Source: Bacillota bacterium
Lineage (GTDB): Bacteria; Bacillota; Clostridia; Lachnospirales; Cellulosilyticaceae
NCBI GenBank assembly: GCA_023457875.1
Contig: JAEXBC010000179.1
Location: 1 to 5,724 of the forward strand
Direction: 5' to 3'
DNA: 5,724 bases
This document shows, piece by piece, positions 1 to 5,294 of the stretch. A program made the position numbers and the translations under genes. Below the pieces are notes generated by a model that saw nothing but the letters and a program-made list of their open reading frames with translations, was not told the origin of the DNA and did not search any database. Positions within the stretch are counted from its first letter, which is position 1. Every line of letters starts with the position of its first letter.

Positions 1-26
1 TTGGACTACTACGTGGAAAATATACT

Positions 27-461
27 ATGAGTCATACAGCGTGTAAGTATTCTAGAGGAAGTGGACTCGCCGTGCCTATCTTCATTGTGGGAATGCTTGT
101 TGCGGTTATATTAAATATGATAGGTACCTCTTTACTATTAGGGTATAGACCTGATCTTTCTAGTAATATGATGGCACAAGAGTATACAATGTTGAAGAAG
201 GATGAACCTCATCAAATTGCAGCGTTTAAGGTATATTATAAGGATTTTTACTATCTAGATATTTCTATGAATAATGAGAATCCCCTTACCTTTTCAATTG
301 TTGACGCAAAAGGAAATGTGGTCTATGAATGCCATGAGAAGAATATCAATCAAAAAGATATTAAACTAAAATTATCAAAGGGTGAGTATCAAATTCTCCT
401 TTCTGAACCTTCACAAGAAAATTATGATGGGTTTATGAATATATCTTATACCTTGGATTAG
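27..461 (+). CDS. Small membrane-anchored protein of unknown function (5' end uncertain)
   Basis: I do not recognise this 144-residue protein. It has a short basic N-terminus (residues 1-13), one hydrophobic segment at about residues 14-38 that would act as a membrane anchor or uncleaved signal, and a polar part (about 40-144) that should lie outside the cell. The outer part alternates short hydrophobic stretches with turns (YYLDIS, PLTFSIVD, GNVVYE, GEYQILLSE), suggesting a small beta-sandwich. There is no lipobox cysteine after the hydrophobic stretch and no catalytic motif that I can see. The start is uncertain: the ATG has only a weak GGA upstream, and the frame stays open to base 3 of the window, so the true start may lie outside. 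Nothing nearby ties it to a pathway. The gap to the next promoter is short and no terminator directly follows the stop. A real gene is likely; its function is unknown. Confidence 0.7.
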   Translation: MSHTACKYSRGSGLAVPIFIVGMLVAVILNMIGTSLLLGYRPDLSSNMMAQEYTMLKKDEPHQIAAFKVYYKDFYYLDISMNNENPLTFSIVDAKGNVVYECHEKNINQKDIKLKLSKGEYQILLSEPSQENYDGFMNISYTLD

Positions 462-478
462 AAAAAATAAAAGGTTTG

Positions 479-507
479 TTGTTTTCTGAAATTTCTTGCG
501 ATATAAT
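479..507 (+). promoter_or_regulatory. SigA-type promoter for the short unit at 514-643
   Basis: TTGTTT (479-484), a 17-nt spacer and a perfect TATAAT (502-507) form a good housekeeping promoter with a predicted start near 514. The 6-bp inverted repeat CTTGCG (495-500) / CGCAAG (529-534) brackets the -10 box and start site and could be an operator. Its right arm overlaps the AAGGAG ribosome binding site of the small ORF. The spacing is seen in the sequence; activity is inferred. Confidence 0.5.
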
Positions 508-544
508 TCTTCTAAAAAGTTATGTTACCGCAAGGAGCAAGAAG

Positions 545-580
545 ATGAAGAAAATAGCATTAGATGTTGAAGCTTGGTAG
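545..580 (+). CDS. Possible 11-residue peptide ORF (leader peptide or small protein)
   Basis: The ORF encodes MKKIALDVEAW followed by TAG. It is supported by a strong AAGGAG (532-537) placed 7 nt before the ATG, a consensus promoter about 40 nt upstream, and an intrinsic terminator starting 17 nt after the stop. The promoter-RBS-ORF-terminator order suggests a leader peptide whose translation might influence the terminator ahead of the ECF sigma gene, or a free-standing small peptide or sRNA. There is a single Trp codon directly before the stop and no run of one regulatory amino acid. I found no clear antiterminator partner for the terminator arm. It may also be a chance ORF in a small RNA. 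Existence of a transcript is more likely than function of the peptide. Confidence 0.3.
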   Translation: MKKIALDVEAW

Positions 581-597
581 AAAAATCGTTTATGTTT

Positions 598-643
598 AGC
601 CTTAAATGTTTATGAAATATTTAAGGCTTTTATTATTTTTTTT
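598..643 (+). terminator. Intrinsic terminator upstream of the ECF sigma gene
   Basis: AGCCTTAAAT (598-607) pairs perfectly with ATTTAAGGCT (619-628), leaving an 11-nt loop, and is followed by a T-rich run ending in eight consecutive T (636-643). It would end the short transcript starting near 514, and possibly read-through from the gene at 27-461. Its T-run abuts the TGTCACA box of the next promoter. Confidence 0.7.
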
Positions 644-671
644 GTCACACAGACAATCTAGCGTTGTCTAA
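643..671 (+). promoter_or_regulatory. Candidate ECF-type promoter of the sigma factor operon
   Basis: TGTCACA (643-649) lies upstream of GTCTAA (666-671), which ends 20 nt before the sigma gene start codon. TGTCACA followed by CGTC after 16 nt is the published motif of ECF41-type promoters; here the second box reads TGTC (665-668) at 15 nt, so the match is imperfect. Overlapping inverted repeats TTGTC/GACAA (642-646/652-656) and AGACAA/TTGTCT (651-656/664-669) occupy the same stretch. No good SigA -10/-35 pair fits here, which favours autoregulation by the encoded ECF factor. This is inference. Confidence 0.4.
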
Positions 672-691
672 TATATGTGGGAGGTTAATAG

Positions 692-1540
692 ATGTCGCAA
701 ATGGATGTAAATCAACAAATAGAGAACTCATTAAATGGAGACAAAGTGGCTTTAGAGCAGCTATTACTAGATGTTCAGGATTTAATATTCAATTTATCTT
801 TGCGAATGTTAGGAAGTATTTCGGATGCTGAGAACGCAACACAAGATATTTTAATTAAGGTGATGACCAGTCTTTCTTCCTTTAGAAAAGAGTGTGCATT
901 TTCAACATGGGTATATCGGGTTGCAACCAATTATCTCATCAATTATAAAAAATCCATGTTTGCAAAGCACCCGCTGAGCTTTGATTTCTATGGCAATGAC
1001 ATACAAAAAGGATACATAGATAACTACAGCGTTGATTTAAAAGCTGTAGATGAAGACTTGTTAGCTGAAGAACTCAAGCTATCTTGCACAAATGTCATGT
1101 TGCAGTGCTTAGATCCAGAAAGTCGTTGCATTTTTATTTTAGGTACCATGTTTAAACTTGATAGTCGCATCGCGGGAGATATTTTAGGAATTAGAGCAGA
1201 TCATTATAGGCAGAAGCTTTCTAGGACGCGAAAAAAGATGGCGGAATTCTTGTCTTGTTATTGTGGTCTTTCTAAAACAGGTGCTTGTAATTGTAAAAAA
1301 AGAATAGGATATGCTATTAAAAGTCATCGGCTTAATCCGTTAAAGCTAGAATATAGTGGACTTGAACAATTAGAAGAAAACCTATTAGTAACCTATACAG
1401 AGAAGATGGAAACCATAGATGATCTTTCTACTATTTTTGATAATACCATTAAATATAAATCTCCGTCAGCAGCAAAGGCATTTATCAAGGCATTTTTGAA
1501 GTCTGAGGAAATGAAGTTCATTCAGAATATTATCGTGTGA
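692..1540 (+). CDS. ECF-type RNA polymerase sigma factor with cysteine-containing C-terminal extension
   Basis: This 282-residue cytoplasmic sigma-70 family protein would direct RNA polymerase to a small set of promoters. Region 2 spans about residues 10-90: DAENATQDILIKVM (45-58) is the region 2.2 core-binding helix, and FSTWVYRVATNYLINYKK (70-87) is the region 2.3/2.4 promoter-melting and -10 recognition helix. Region 4 lies at about 128-187, with AGDILGI and the RQKLSRTRKKM recognition helix. Usual ECF factors end near residue 190. This one continues about 90 residues and begins the extension with C189, C191, C199 and C201 (CxC-x7-CxC), a likely metal or redox site, followed by a helical domain. 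The start is well set by GGGAGG (679-684), 7 nt before the ATG. The next gene is 13 nt downstream and no classical anti-sigma gene is present, so the extension may control activity. Sigma identity is secure; the regulon is unknown. Confidence 0.9.
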   Translation: MSQMDVNQQIENSLNGDKVALEQLLLDVQDLIFNLSLRMLGSISDAENATQDILIKVMTSLSSFRKECAFSTWVYRVATNYLINYKKSMFAKHPLSFDFYGNDIQKGYIDNYSVDLKAVDEDLLAEELKLSCTNVMLQCLDPESRCIFILGTMFKLDSRIAGDILGIRADHYRQKLSRTRKKMAEFLSCYCGLSKTGACNCKKRIGYAIKSHRLNPLKLEYSGLEQLEENLLVTYTEKMETIDDLSTIFDNTIKYKSPSAAKAFIKAFLKSEEMKFIQNIIV

Positions 1541-1553
1541 GGAGAGAATGTAT

Positions 1554-1868
1554 ATGAAAACATATTTAGTTCCATTATTAATCGGTTGTGTGATAGGGGT
1601 AATAGATATTATGCCCATGATAAAAAATAAGCTTGATCAGTATTCTATTGCATCAGCCTTTGTTTTTCACCTTTTTATGCCAATCGTTGTTTTTAATCTA
1701 TCATTGGAAATTATTTGGTGGTTAAGGGGTGGTTTAGTCTATCTGATTTGTGCAGTGCCAGTTGTAATCTTAATTGCCAAAGAAGATCAAAAAGCAGCAC
1801 CTATTGTAGCTGTTACTTCTGTGGTAATGGGAACAATTGTTGGTGTTTTGGCACATTTTATTTTATAA
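1554..1868 (+). CDS. Small four-helix membrane protein co-transcribed with the ECF sigma factor
   Basis: This 104-residue, very hydrophobic protein has about four predicted membrane helices (residues 3-22, 31-55, 57-75 and 83-104). They are joined by short charged loops: KNKLDQY after helix 1, and KEDQKAA before helix 4. There is almost no soluble domain. I chose ATG 1554 because GGAGAG (1541-1546) is then 7 nt away; the in-frame ATG at 1548 would leave only 1 nt and add Met-Tyr. The gene begins 13 nt after the sigma factor stop codon and shares its operon. From memory, similar small membrane proteins accompany this type of ECF factor in other Clostridia, but I cannot check that. It could be a partner that senses membrane state, or a target of the sigma factor. 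It lacks the cytoplasmic zinc-binding domain of a usual anti-sigma factor. Function unknown. Confidence 0.8.
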   Translation: MKTYLVPLLIGCVIGVIDIMPMIKNKLDQYSIASAFVFHLFMPIVVFNLSLEIIWWLRGGLVYLICAVPVVILIAKEDQKAAPIVAVTSVVMGTIVGVLAHFIL

Positions 1869-1899
1869 AAGAATGCATACTACATATCAATTAGTCTTT

Positions 1900-1948
1900 A
1901 TTAATGGTTACCTTAGATGTATAAAGAGCATTTAAGGTAACCATTAAT
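1900..1948 (+). terminator. Long hairpin ending the ECF sigma operon
   Basis: TTAATGGTTACCTTA (1901-1915) pairs perfectly with TAAGGTAACCATTAA (1933-1947). The stem extends inward to 1920/1928 with two G-U pairs, giving about 20 bp around a 7-nt loop, and outward by one A-T pair. The T-run after it is weak (TGTTATTTAAAA), so termination efficiency is uncertain. The placement 30 nt after the operon stop supports a terminator or 3'-end-protecting hairpin. Confidence 0.65.
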
Positions 1949-1997
1949 GTTATTTAAAATGTGATTATACTTTGAGAGAATTGTATAATAAAGTACA

Positions 1998-2026
1998 TTG
2001 TTTTGTAAAATTTGACGTGTTATAAT
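1998..2026 (+). promoter_or_regulatory. Extended -10 SigA-type promoter upstream of the structured noncoding region
   Basis: TTGTTT (1998-2003), a 17-nt spacer and TATAAT (2021-2026) preceded by TG at 2018-2019 form an extended -10 promoter; transcription would start near 2033. There is no ORF for over 440 nt downstream, so the product is either a small RNA or a very long leader of the gene at 2479. A half-matching PerR-like sequence (TTATAAT plus a poor second half, 10 of 14 fixed positions) overlaps the -10 at 2020-2034; I give that little weight. Confidence 0.55.
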
Positions 2027-2032
2027 TTTATT

Positions 2033-2290
2033 AGGAAGCAAACAAGGTATCTTTACTTGGATACCAATATTGGATAGCAAGAGTGGTGGAAAAATAGAAA
2101 ATAGATAAGATAAATAGAGTGTGTAGGGACTGTCCCACTAAGGAATTTAGATACAATATGTTAATGTACTCAGTTAGTTGAGCATGATATTTTGTTGTAT
2201 GAATCTCTAGTGGAATAGTCCTTTTATGGTGGAAGGATAAGTGTAGGATAACCCTTGATATGTAGTAAAATCATCAAACTTTTTTTATTA
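2033..2290 (+). ncRNA. Candidate structured small RNA or long 5' leader
   Basis: Downstream of the promoter at 1998-2026 there is no coding sequence but much self-complementarity. First comes a small hairpin, GGTATC/GATACC (2046-2051/2060-2065). Then a long imperfect stem pairs 2125-2158 with 2193-2223: GGACT with AGTCC, CCACTA with TAGTGG, and ATACAA with TTGTAT, separated by wobbles and small bulges. It is capped by CTCA/TGAG (2169-2172/2179-2182). The 3' side reaches a weak TTGAT/ATCAA hairpin (2259-2277) followed by seven T residues (2280-2286), a poor but possible terminator. A long bulged rod is the general shape of 6S RNA, but I see no conserved 6S sequence and do not claim it. An unrelated degenerate inverted repeat (MITE-like) is the alternative. 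Confidence 0.3.
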
Positions 2291-2478
2291 TGAATAGTTA
2301 GAATTATATGATATGATGAAAAAGTGCGCATTGGACTGAAAAAAGATTATATTAGTAAATAAAACAAAAAATGGAAATGCATATAAAGGTAATAGAGTGG
2401 TGTAAGGATTTATATAAACAGTGATACAAGTATTGAATATGATGTCAAATAATAATGAATAGGAGGAGGTCATAGGAT
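2291..2478. other. AT-rich intergenic remainder before the hydrogenase-chemoreceptor gene
   Basis: This completes the 610-nt gene-free stretch 1869-2478. I see no ORF with a ribosome binding site and no strong hairpin here. It contains the candidate SigD promoter (2360-2386) and, at its end, the very strong AGGAGGAGGT ribosome binding site (2461-2470), 8 nt before the ATG at 2479. No convincing SigA promoter was found in it. Confidence 0.5.
2360..2386 (+). promoter_or_regulatory. Candidate SigD (sigma-28 type) promoter for the chemoreceptor fusion gene
   Basis: TAAA (2360-2363), exactly 15 nt, then GCATATAA (2379-2386) matches the sigma-28 consensus TAAA-N15-GCCGATAA at 4 of 4 and 6 of 8 positions with the ideal spacing. 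Chemoreceptor genes are commonly under this sigma factor, which fits the gene at 2479. The region is AT-rich, so a chance match is quite possible. Confidence 0.3.
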
Positions 2479-4413
2479 ATGAATAAAGGAATGATCTACA
2501 CAAATGAGAATTGTACAGGGTGTAATAGATGTATATCAGTCTGTCCAGTTGGTGTTGCAAATCATGCCATCACGCTCGAGGATGGAAGCTGTAGAATTGA
2601 AGTAGATGAAACAAAATGTATTGATTGTGGAGAATGCTTTAAGGTATGCCAACATGAAGCAAGGGCTTACGGAGATGACTGCGAGACCTTTTTTAGTGAT
2701 TTAGCAAAAGGCAATAAAATATCTGTCATTGTTGCTCCAGCATTTATAGCAAATTATCCAAGGGAATATAAGAAAGTATTTGGCTATTTAAAGGGGAAGG
2801 GTGTTAATCATATATATAGTGTAAGCTTTGGTGCAGATATTACAACATGGGGATATTTGAAGTATATCACTGAGCACAATTTTACCGGCGGGATTTCCCA
2901 ACCCTGTCCAGCTGTTGTAAGCTATATTGAAAAATACATGCCAGAGCTAATCCCTAAATTAGTTCCTATTCAGAGTCCTATGATGTGTACTGCTATTTAT
3001 ATCAAAAAATATTTGAAGTTAGAAGATAAACTTGCGTTTCTAAGTCCATGTATTGCAAAAAGAGTTGAAATCAATGATGAGAACAATCATCATTATGTGG
3101 ATTATAATGTGACCTATCAACATCTAATGGAGAAAATCGGTAGGGCTTATGAAAATTGTAAGGAAGCCAGTGATGAGATTGAACACGGCTTTGGCTCAAT
3201 CTATCCTACACCTGGAGGCCTCAGGGAAAATGTTGAACATTTCTTAGGCAAGGAGGAGATGATTCGCCAAGTAGAGGGGACAAGACATGCCTATAAATTC
3301 CTTAAGGACTATTTAGAGCGTATAAAAGGCAAGAAGCCACAACCTTTTTTAGTAGATATATTAAACTGTGAAATGGGTTGTATATTTGGTACAGCAACTG
3401 AAAAAGAGCGCAATACAGAAGATGTTCTTTTTGAGATGAATAACCTGCGAAATAGATATAAGTCTGAAATGGTTAAAAAAGGCCTAAAGAAACAGGAGCG
3501 CAGTCCTTGGGCTAAGGAACTTCCTCCAGAAAAGAGACTAGAATGTTTTAATGCCCAGTTTAAAGATCTAAACATAAATGACTTCATTAGGGAGTATTCT
3601 AATAAGCGCATTCATGTCGAACAACCTAGCGAAAGAGAACTGGATACCATTTTTAAAGAGATGCATAAGTATACCCGTGAAGATAGAAGCGTTAATTGCT
3701 CTGCTTGTGGGTACGATACTTGTAAGGCGATGGCAAGTGCCATATTTAATGGTGTTAACATGAAAGAGAATTGTATTCACTTTGTTAAGGACCAACTTTC
3801 TATAGAAAAAAATGAGATTTTTGAGAGAGATGAAAAAGAAAGACAACAAAGACAGAAGTGGGATGAAGACTTTAAGATTATTAAGGAAAAGTTTGATAAT
3901 CTTCAGGCTTCTATAGTAGAATTATCAGTTGGGAATCAAGCCTCAGCAACTAAGGCAAGTAGTATGGCTGTATCCGTAGGTGAGATGAATGCCTTTTGTA
4001 AAGAATTACAAATCGGGCTTGGAAGCATTCAGAGCTTCTTAAACGAGTACAAGGTGAATAATGAAGAGATTATTAAGGTATCTGGTCAAACCAATATGCT
4101 TGCATTAAATGCATCTATAGAAGCTGCTAGAGCAGGTGAAGCTGGCAAGGGCTTTGGTGTTATTGCTGAGGAGGTAAAGGCACTGGCAGACAATACGAAG
4201 CAACTGGTGGAAAAGAACAAGATGAGAGGTAATCAAATCATTCCTTCTATTGAGCAGAACTTAAGAGATGTGGATGACTTCATTAGTGAAATTGAAAGAT
4301 TTAGTGAAGAAATCTCCAATGTTGCAGCAGTTACTCAGGAAATATCAGCTCAGACTGACCTTATTGCAGATATTTCAAAAGCACTACAAAGTAAAATGCA
4401 GGATCTTGTATAA
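2479..4413 (+). CDS. Soluble FeFe-hydrogenase-like / chemoreceptor fusion (probable redox or H2 taxis sensor)
   Basis: This 644-residue cytoplasmic protein has no signal peptide, membrane helix or HAMP domain. In order: a 2x[4Fe-4S] ferredoxin (C12, C15, C18, C22; C47, C50, C53, C57); the FeFe-hydrogenase large-subunit domain (about 75-370), with L1 QPCPAVV (C143), L2 SPCIAKRVE (C191, K194, E197) and L3 DILNCEMGC (C297, C301); a separate 4Fe-4S domain (C407, C410, C415, C432: CxxC-x4-C-x16-C); and a coiled coil from about 435 leading to a chemoreceptor signalling hairpin with tip [18 protein letters not shown] (537-554). All four H-cluster cysteines are present, but the proton-relay cysteine is Pro142 and two pocket methionines are Ser189 and Leu295, as in sensory rather than catalytic hydrogenases. 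Inferred role: H2 or redox state read by the iron-sulfur part is passed to CheA/CheW. No CheR/CheB tether is seen at the C-terminus. The strong AGGAGGAGGT fixes the start. Domain calls are firm; the ligand is not. Confidence 0.9.
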   Translation: MNKGMIYTNENCTGCNRCISVCPVGVANHAITLEDGSCRIEVDETKCIDCGECFKVCQHEARAYGDDCETFFSDLAKGNKISVIVAPAFIANYPREYKKVFGYLKGKGVNHIYSVSFGADITTWGYLKYITEHNFTGGISQPCPAVVSYIEKYMPELIPKLVPIQSPMMCTAIYIKKYLKLEDKLAFLSPCIAKRVEINDENNHHYVDYNVTYQHLMEKIGRAYENCKEASDEIEHGFGSIYPTPGGLRENVEHFLGKEEMIRQVEGTRHAYKFLKDYLERIKGKKPQPFLVDILNCEMGCIFGTATEKERNTEDVLFEMNNLRNRYKSEMVKKGLKKQERSPWAKELPPEKRLECFNAQFKDLNINDFIREYSNKRIHVEQPSERELDTIFKEMHKYTREDRSVNCSACGYDTCKAMASAIFNGVNMKENCIHFVKDQLSIEKNEIFERDEKERQQRQKWDEDFKIIKEKFDNLQASIVELSVGNQASATKASSMAVSVGEMNAFCKELQIGLGSIQSFLNEYKVNNEEIIKVSGQTNMLALNASIEAARAGEAGKGFGVIAEEVKALADNTKQLVEKNKMRGNQIIPSIEQNLRDVDDFISEIERFSEEISNVAAVTQEISAQTDLIADISKALQSKMQDLV

Positions 4414-4452
4414 GAAAAAAGTAGTGTGAATAAAGAGAATCCAATTCCTTCC

Positions 4453-4480
4453 TTGAAAAGTAAAAGAAAAGTGATATAAT
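4453..4480 (+). promoter_or_regulatory. Rubrerythrin promoter (extended -10)
   Basis: TTGAAA (4453-4458), a 16-nt spacer and TATAAT (4475-4480) preceded by TG (4472-4473) make a strong SigA promoter with a start near 4487. It lies in the 119-nt gap after the chemoreceptor gene, where I see no terminator, so read-through from that gene is also possible. Confidence 0.65.
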
Positions 4481-4488
4481 AATTATTA
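4474..4488 (+). promoter_or_regulatory. Putative PerR box overlapping the rubrerythrin -10
   Basis: ATATAATAATTATTA matches the PerR consensus TTATAATnATTATAA at 12 of 14 fixed positions and covers the -10 box and start site, an ideal place for repression. PerR control of rubrerythrin genes is established in clostridia such as C. acetobutylicum. The AT-rich setting lowers the weight of the match, but gene function and position both agree with it. Confidence 0.5.
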
Positions 4489-4532
4489 TTAGAAGCAAAC
4501 TATACTGATTAATAGGATATGGAGGAAAAAAG

Positions 4533-5069
4533 ATGAATCTAAAAGGTACAAAAACAGAGAGAAATTTACTTGAAGCATTTTCAGGTGAATCACAGGCAAG
4601 AAATAAGTATACCTACTATGCTTCAAAGGCAAAAAAAGAGGGCTACACACAAATTGCTGCTTTGTTTGAAGAGACAGCTAACAACGAAAAAGAACATGCG
4701 AAAATATGGTTCAAATTGCTTCATGACGGCATTGCTTCTACCGAGGAGAATCTTAAGGATGCAGCAACTGGTGAAAACTATGAATGGACAGAGATGTATG
4801 CTACCTTTGCAAAAGAGGCTAGAGAAGAAGGCTTTGATGATATCGCAGCTTTATTTGAGGGTGTAGCAAAAATAGAAAAGGAACACGAAGAGCGCTACCT
4901 TAAGTTATTAAAGAACTTACAAGAAGATGGCGTATTCAAAAAAGAAGAAGAAGTAGAATGGGTTTGCAGAAATTGTGGACATGTTCACAAAGGAAAGAAT
5001 GCACCAGATGTATGTCCAGTATGTAATCACCCACAAGCTTATTTTGAAGTAAAAGCTACTAATTATTAA
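4533..5069 (+). CDS. rbr: Rubrerythrin
   Basis: This 178-residue cytoplasmic non-haem iron protein reduces hydrogen peroxide to water using electrons from reduced rubredoxin/NADH systems, protecting anaerobes from oxidative stress. The N-terminal ferritin-like four-helix domain (about 1-135) carries the diiron ligands: E19, then E52-x-x-H55, E95-x-x-E98 and E115-x-x-H118. The C-terminal rubredoxin-like domain has C145-x-x-C148 and C161-x-x-C164 for one iron. Length and domain order are those of a classical rubrerythrin, with nothing missing. GGAGG (4521-4525), 7 nt before the ATG, fixes the start. It has its own promoter with a PerR-like box, and a strong terminator follows, so it can be a single-gene unit. 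It sits beside the iron-sulfur chemoreceptor gene, fitting a shared redox or oxygen theme. Confidence 0.97.
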   Translation: MNLKGTKTERNLLEAFSGESQARNKYTYYASKAKKEGYTQIAALFEETANNEKEHAKIWFKLLHDGIASTEENLKDAATGENYEWTEMYATFAKEAREEGFDDIAALFEGVAKIEKEHEERYLKLLKNLQEDGVFKKEEEVEWVCRNCGHVHKGKNAPDVCPVCNHPQAYFEVKATNY

Positions 5070-5103
5070 ACATCGTTTATAATAAGCTGCACAAGCTTTA
5101 TGG

Positions 5104-5163
5104 GCTACTCACTATGAAATGGCTACAATATGTTGTAGCCATTTCATAGTGAGTAGCTTTTTT
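5104..5163 (+). terminator. Rubrerythrin terminator with a perfect 25-bp stem
   Basis: Bases 5104-5128 and 5133-5157 are perfect reverse complements around a TATG loop, followed by six T (5158-5163). The stem is far longer than needed for termination. Part of its arm, GCTACTCA, recurs at 5185-5192, so TGAGTAGC (5150-5157) has two possible pairing partners. Confidence 0.88.
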
Positions 5164-5193
5164 GTGCTCAAAAACCTGAGTGGTGCTACTCAA

Positions 5194-5223
5194 TTGCTTT
5201 TAGCCTAGAATAAATGGTATGAT
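5194..5223 (+). promoter_or_regulatory. Candidate promoter of the MerR-family gene
   Basis: TTGCTT (5194-5199), an 18-nt spacer and TATGAT (5218-5223) give a moderate SigA promoter with a start near 5230. MerR regulators often bind over a slightly long spacer of their own promoter. I see no clear palindrome inside this one, so autoregulation is unproven. Confidence 0.4.
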
Positions 5224-5252
5224 AAAACATAATATCAGGTGAAAGGAGCTTA

Positions 5253-5282
5253 CTAAAGCTTATGTGCATAAGAAGGCTTTAG
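5253..5282 (+). promoter_or_regulatory. Leader hairpin between the ribosome binding site and start of the MerR-family gene
   Basis: CTAAAGC (5253-5259) pairs with GCTTTAG (5276-5282), and TTATG (5260-5264) pairs with CATAA (5267-5271), with a 4-nt bulge on the right and a very tight apical loop. It lies between GAAAGGAG (5241-5248), the only good ribosome binding site, and ATG 5295. Folding would cut the RBS-to-start distance from 46 to about 16 nt. It may instead be a DNA operator. Confidence 0.35.
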
Positions 5283-5294
5283 CATAATTAATGA

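Noticed and set aside
2126..2136. GGGACTGTCCC palindrome as an insertion-sequence end
   Set aside because: Similar sequences occur at mobile-element ends, but there is no transposase, no target duplication, and the second arm at 2213-2221 is only partly similar. It is better explained as one side of the long imperfect stem.
2033..2478. Known riboswitch in the leader of the fusion gene
   Set aside because: I looked for familiar cores (cyclic-di-GMP, cobalamin, TPP, SAM, T-box and others) and recognised none.
2288..2560. 90-codon ORF on the minus strand
   Set aside because: It overlaps the start of the fusion gene and its ribosome binding site, has no ribosome binding site of its own that I can see, and encodes a low-complexity Tyr/Phe/Ile-rich product expected from the complement of AT-rich DNA.
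3309..3849. Two minus-strand ORFs (3309-3611 and 3568-3849) and one plus-strand ORF (3578-3763)
   Set aside because: All lie inside the hydrogenase-chemoreceptor reading frame, which has continuous recognisable domains; these are out-of-frame shadows.
2479..4413. Calling the gene a catalytic H2-producing hydrogenase
   Set aside because: The proton-relay cysteine and pocket methionines are replaced and the protein ends in a chemoreceptor signalling domain, which favours sensing over catalysis.
4570..4866. 98-codon ORF in another plus frame
   Set aside because: It is nested within rubrerythrin, whose frame carries all diiron and rubredoxin ligands; the alternative product has no recognisable features.
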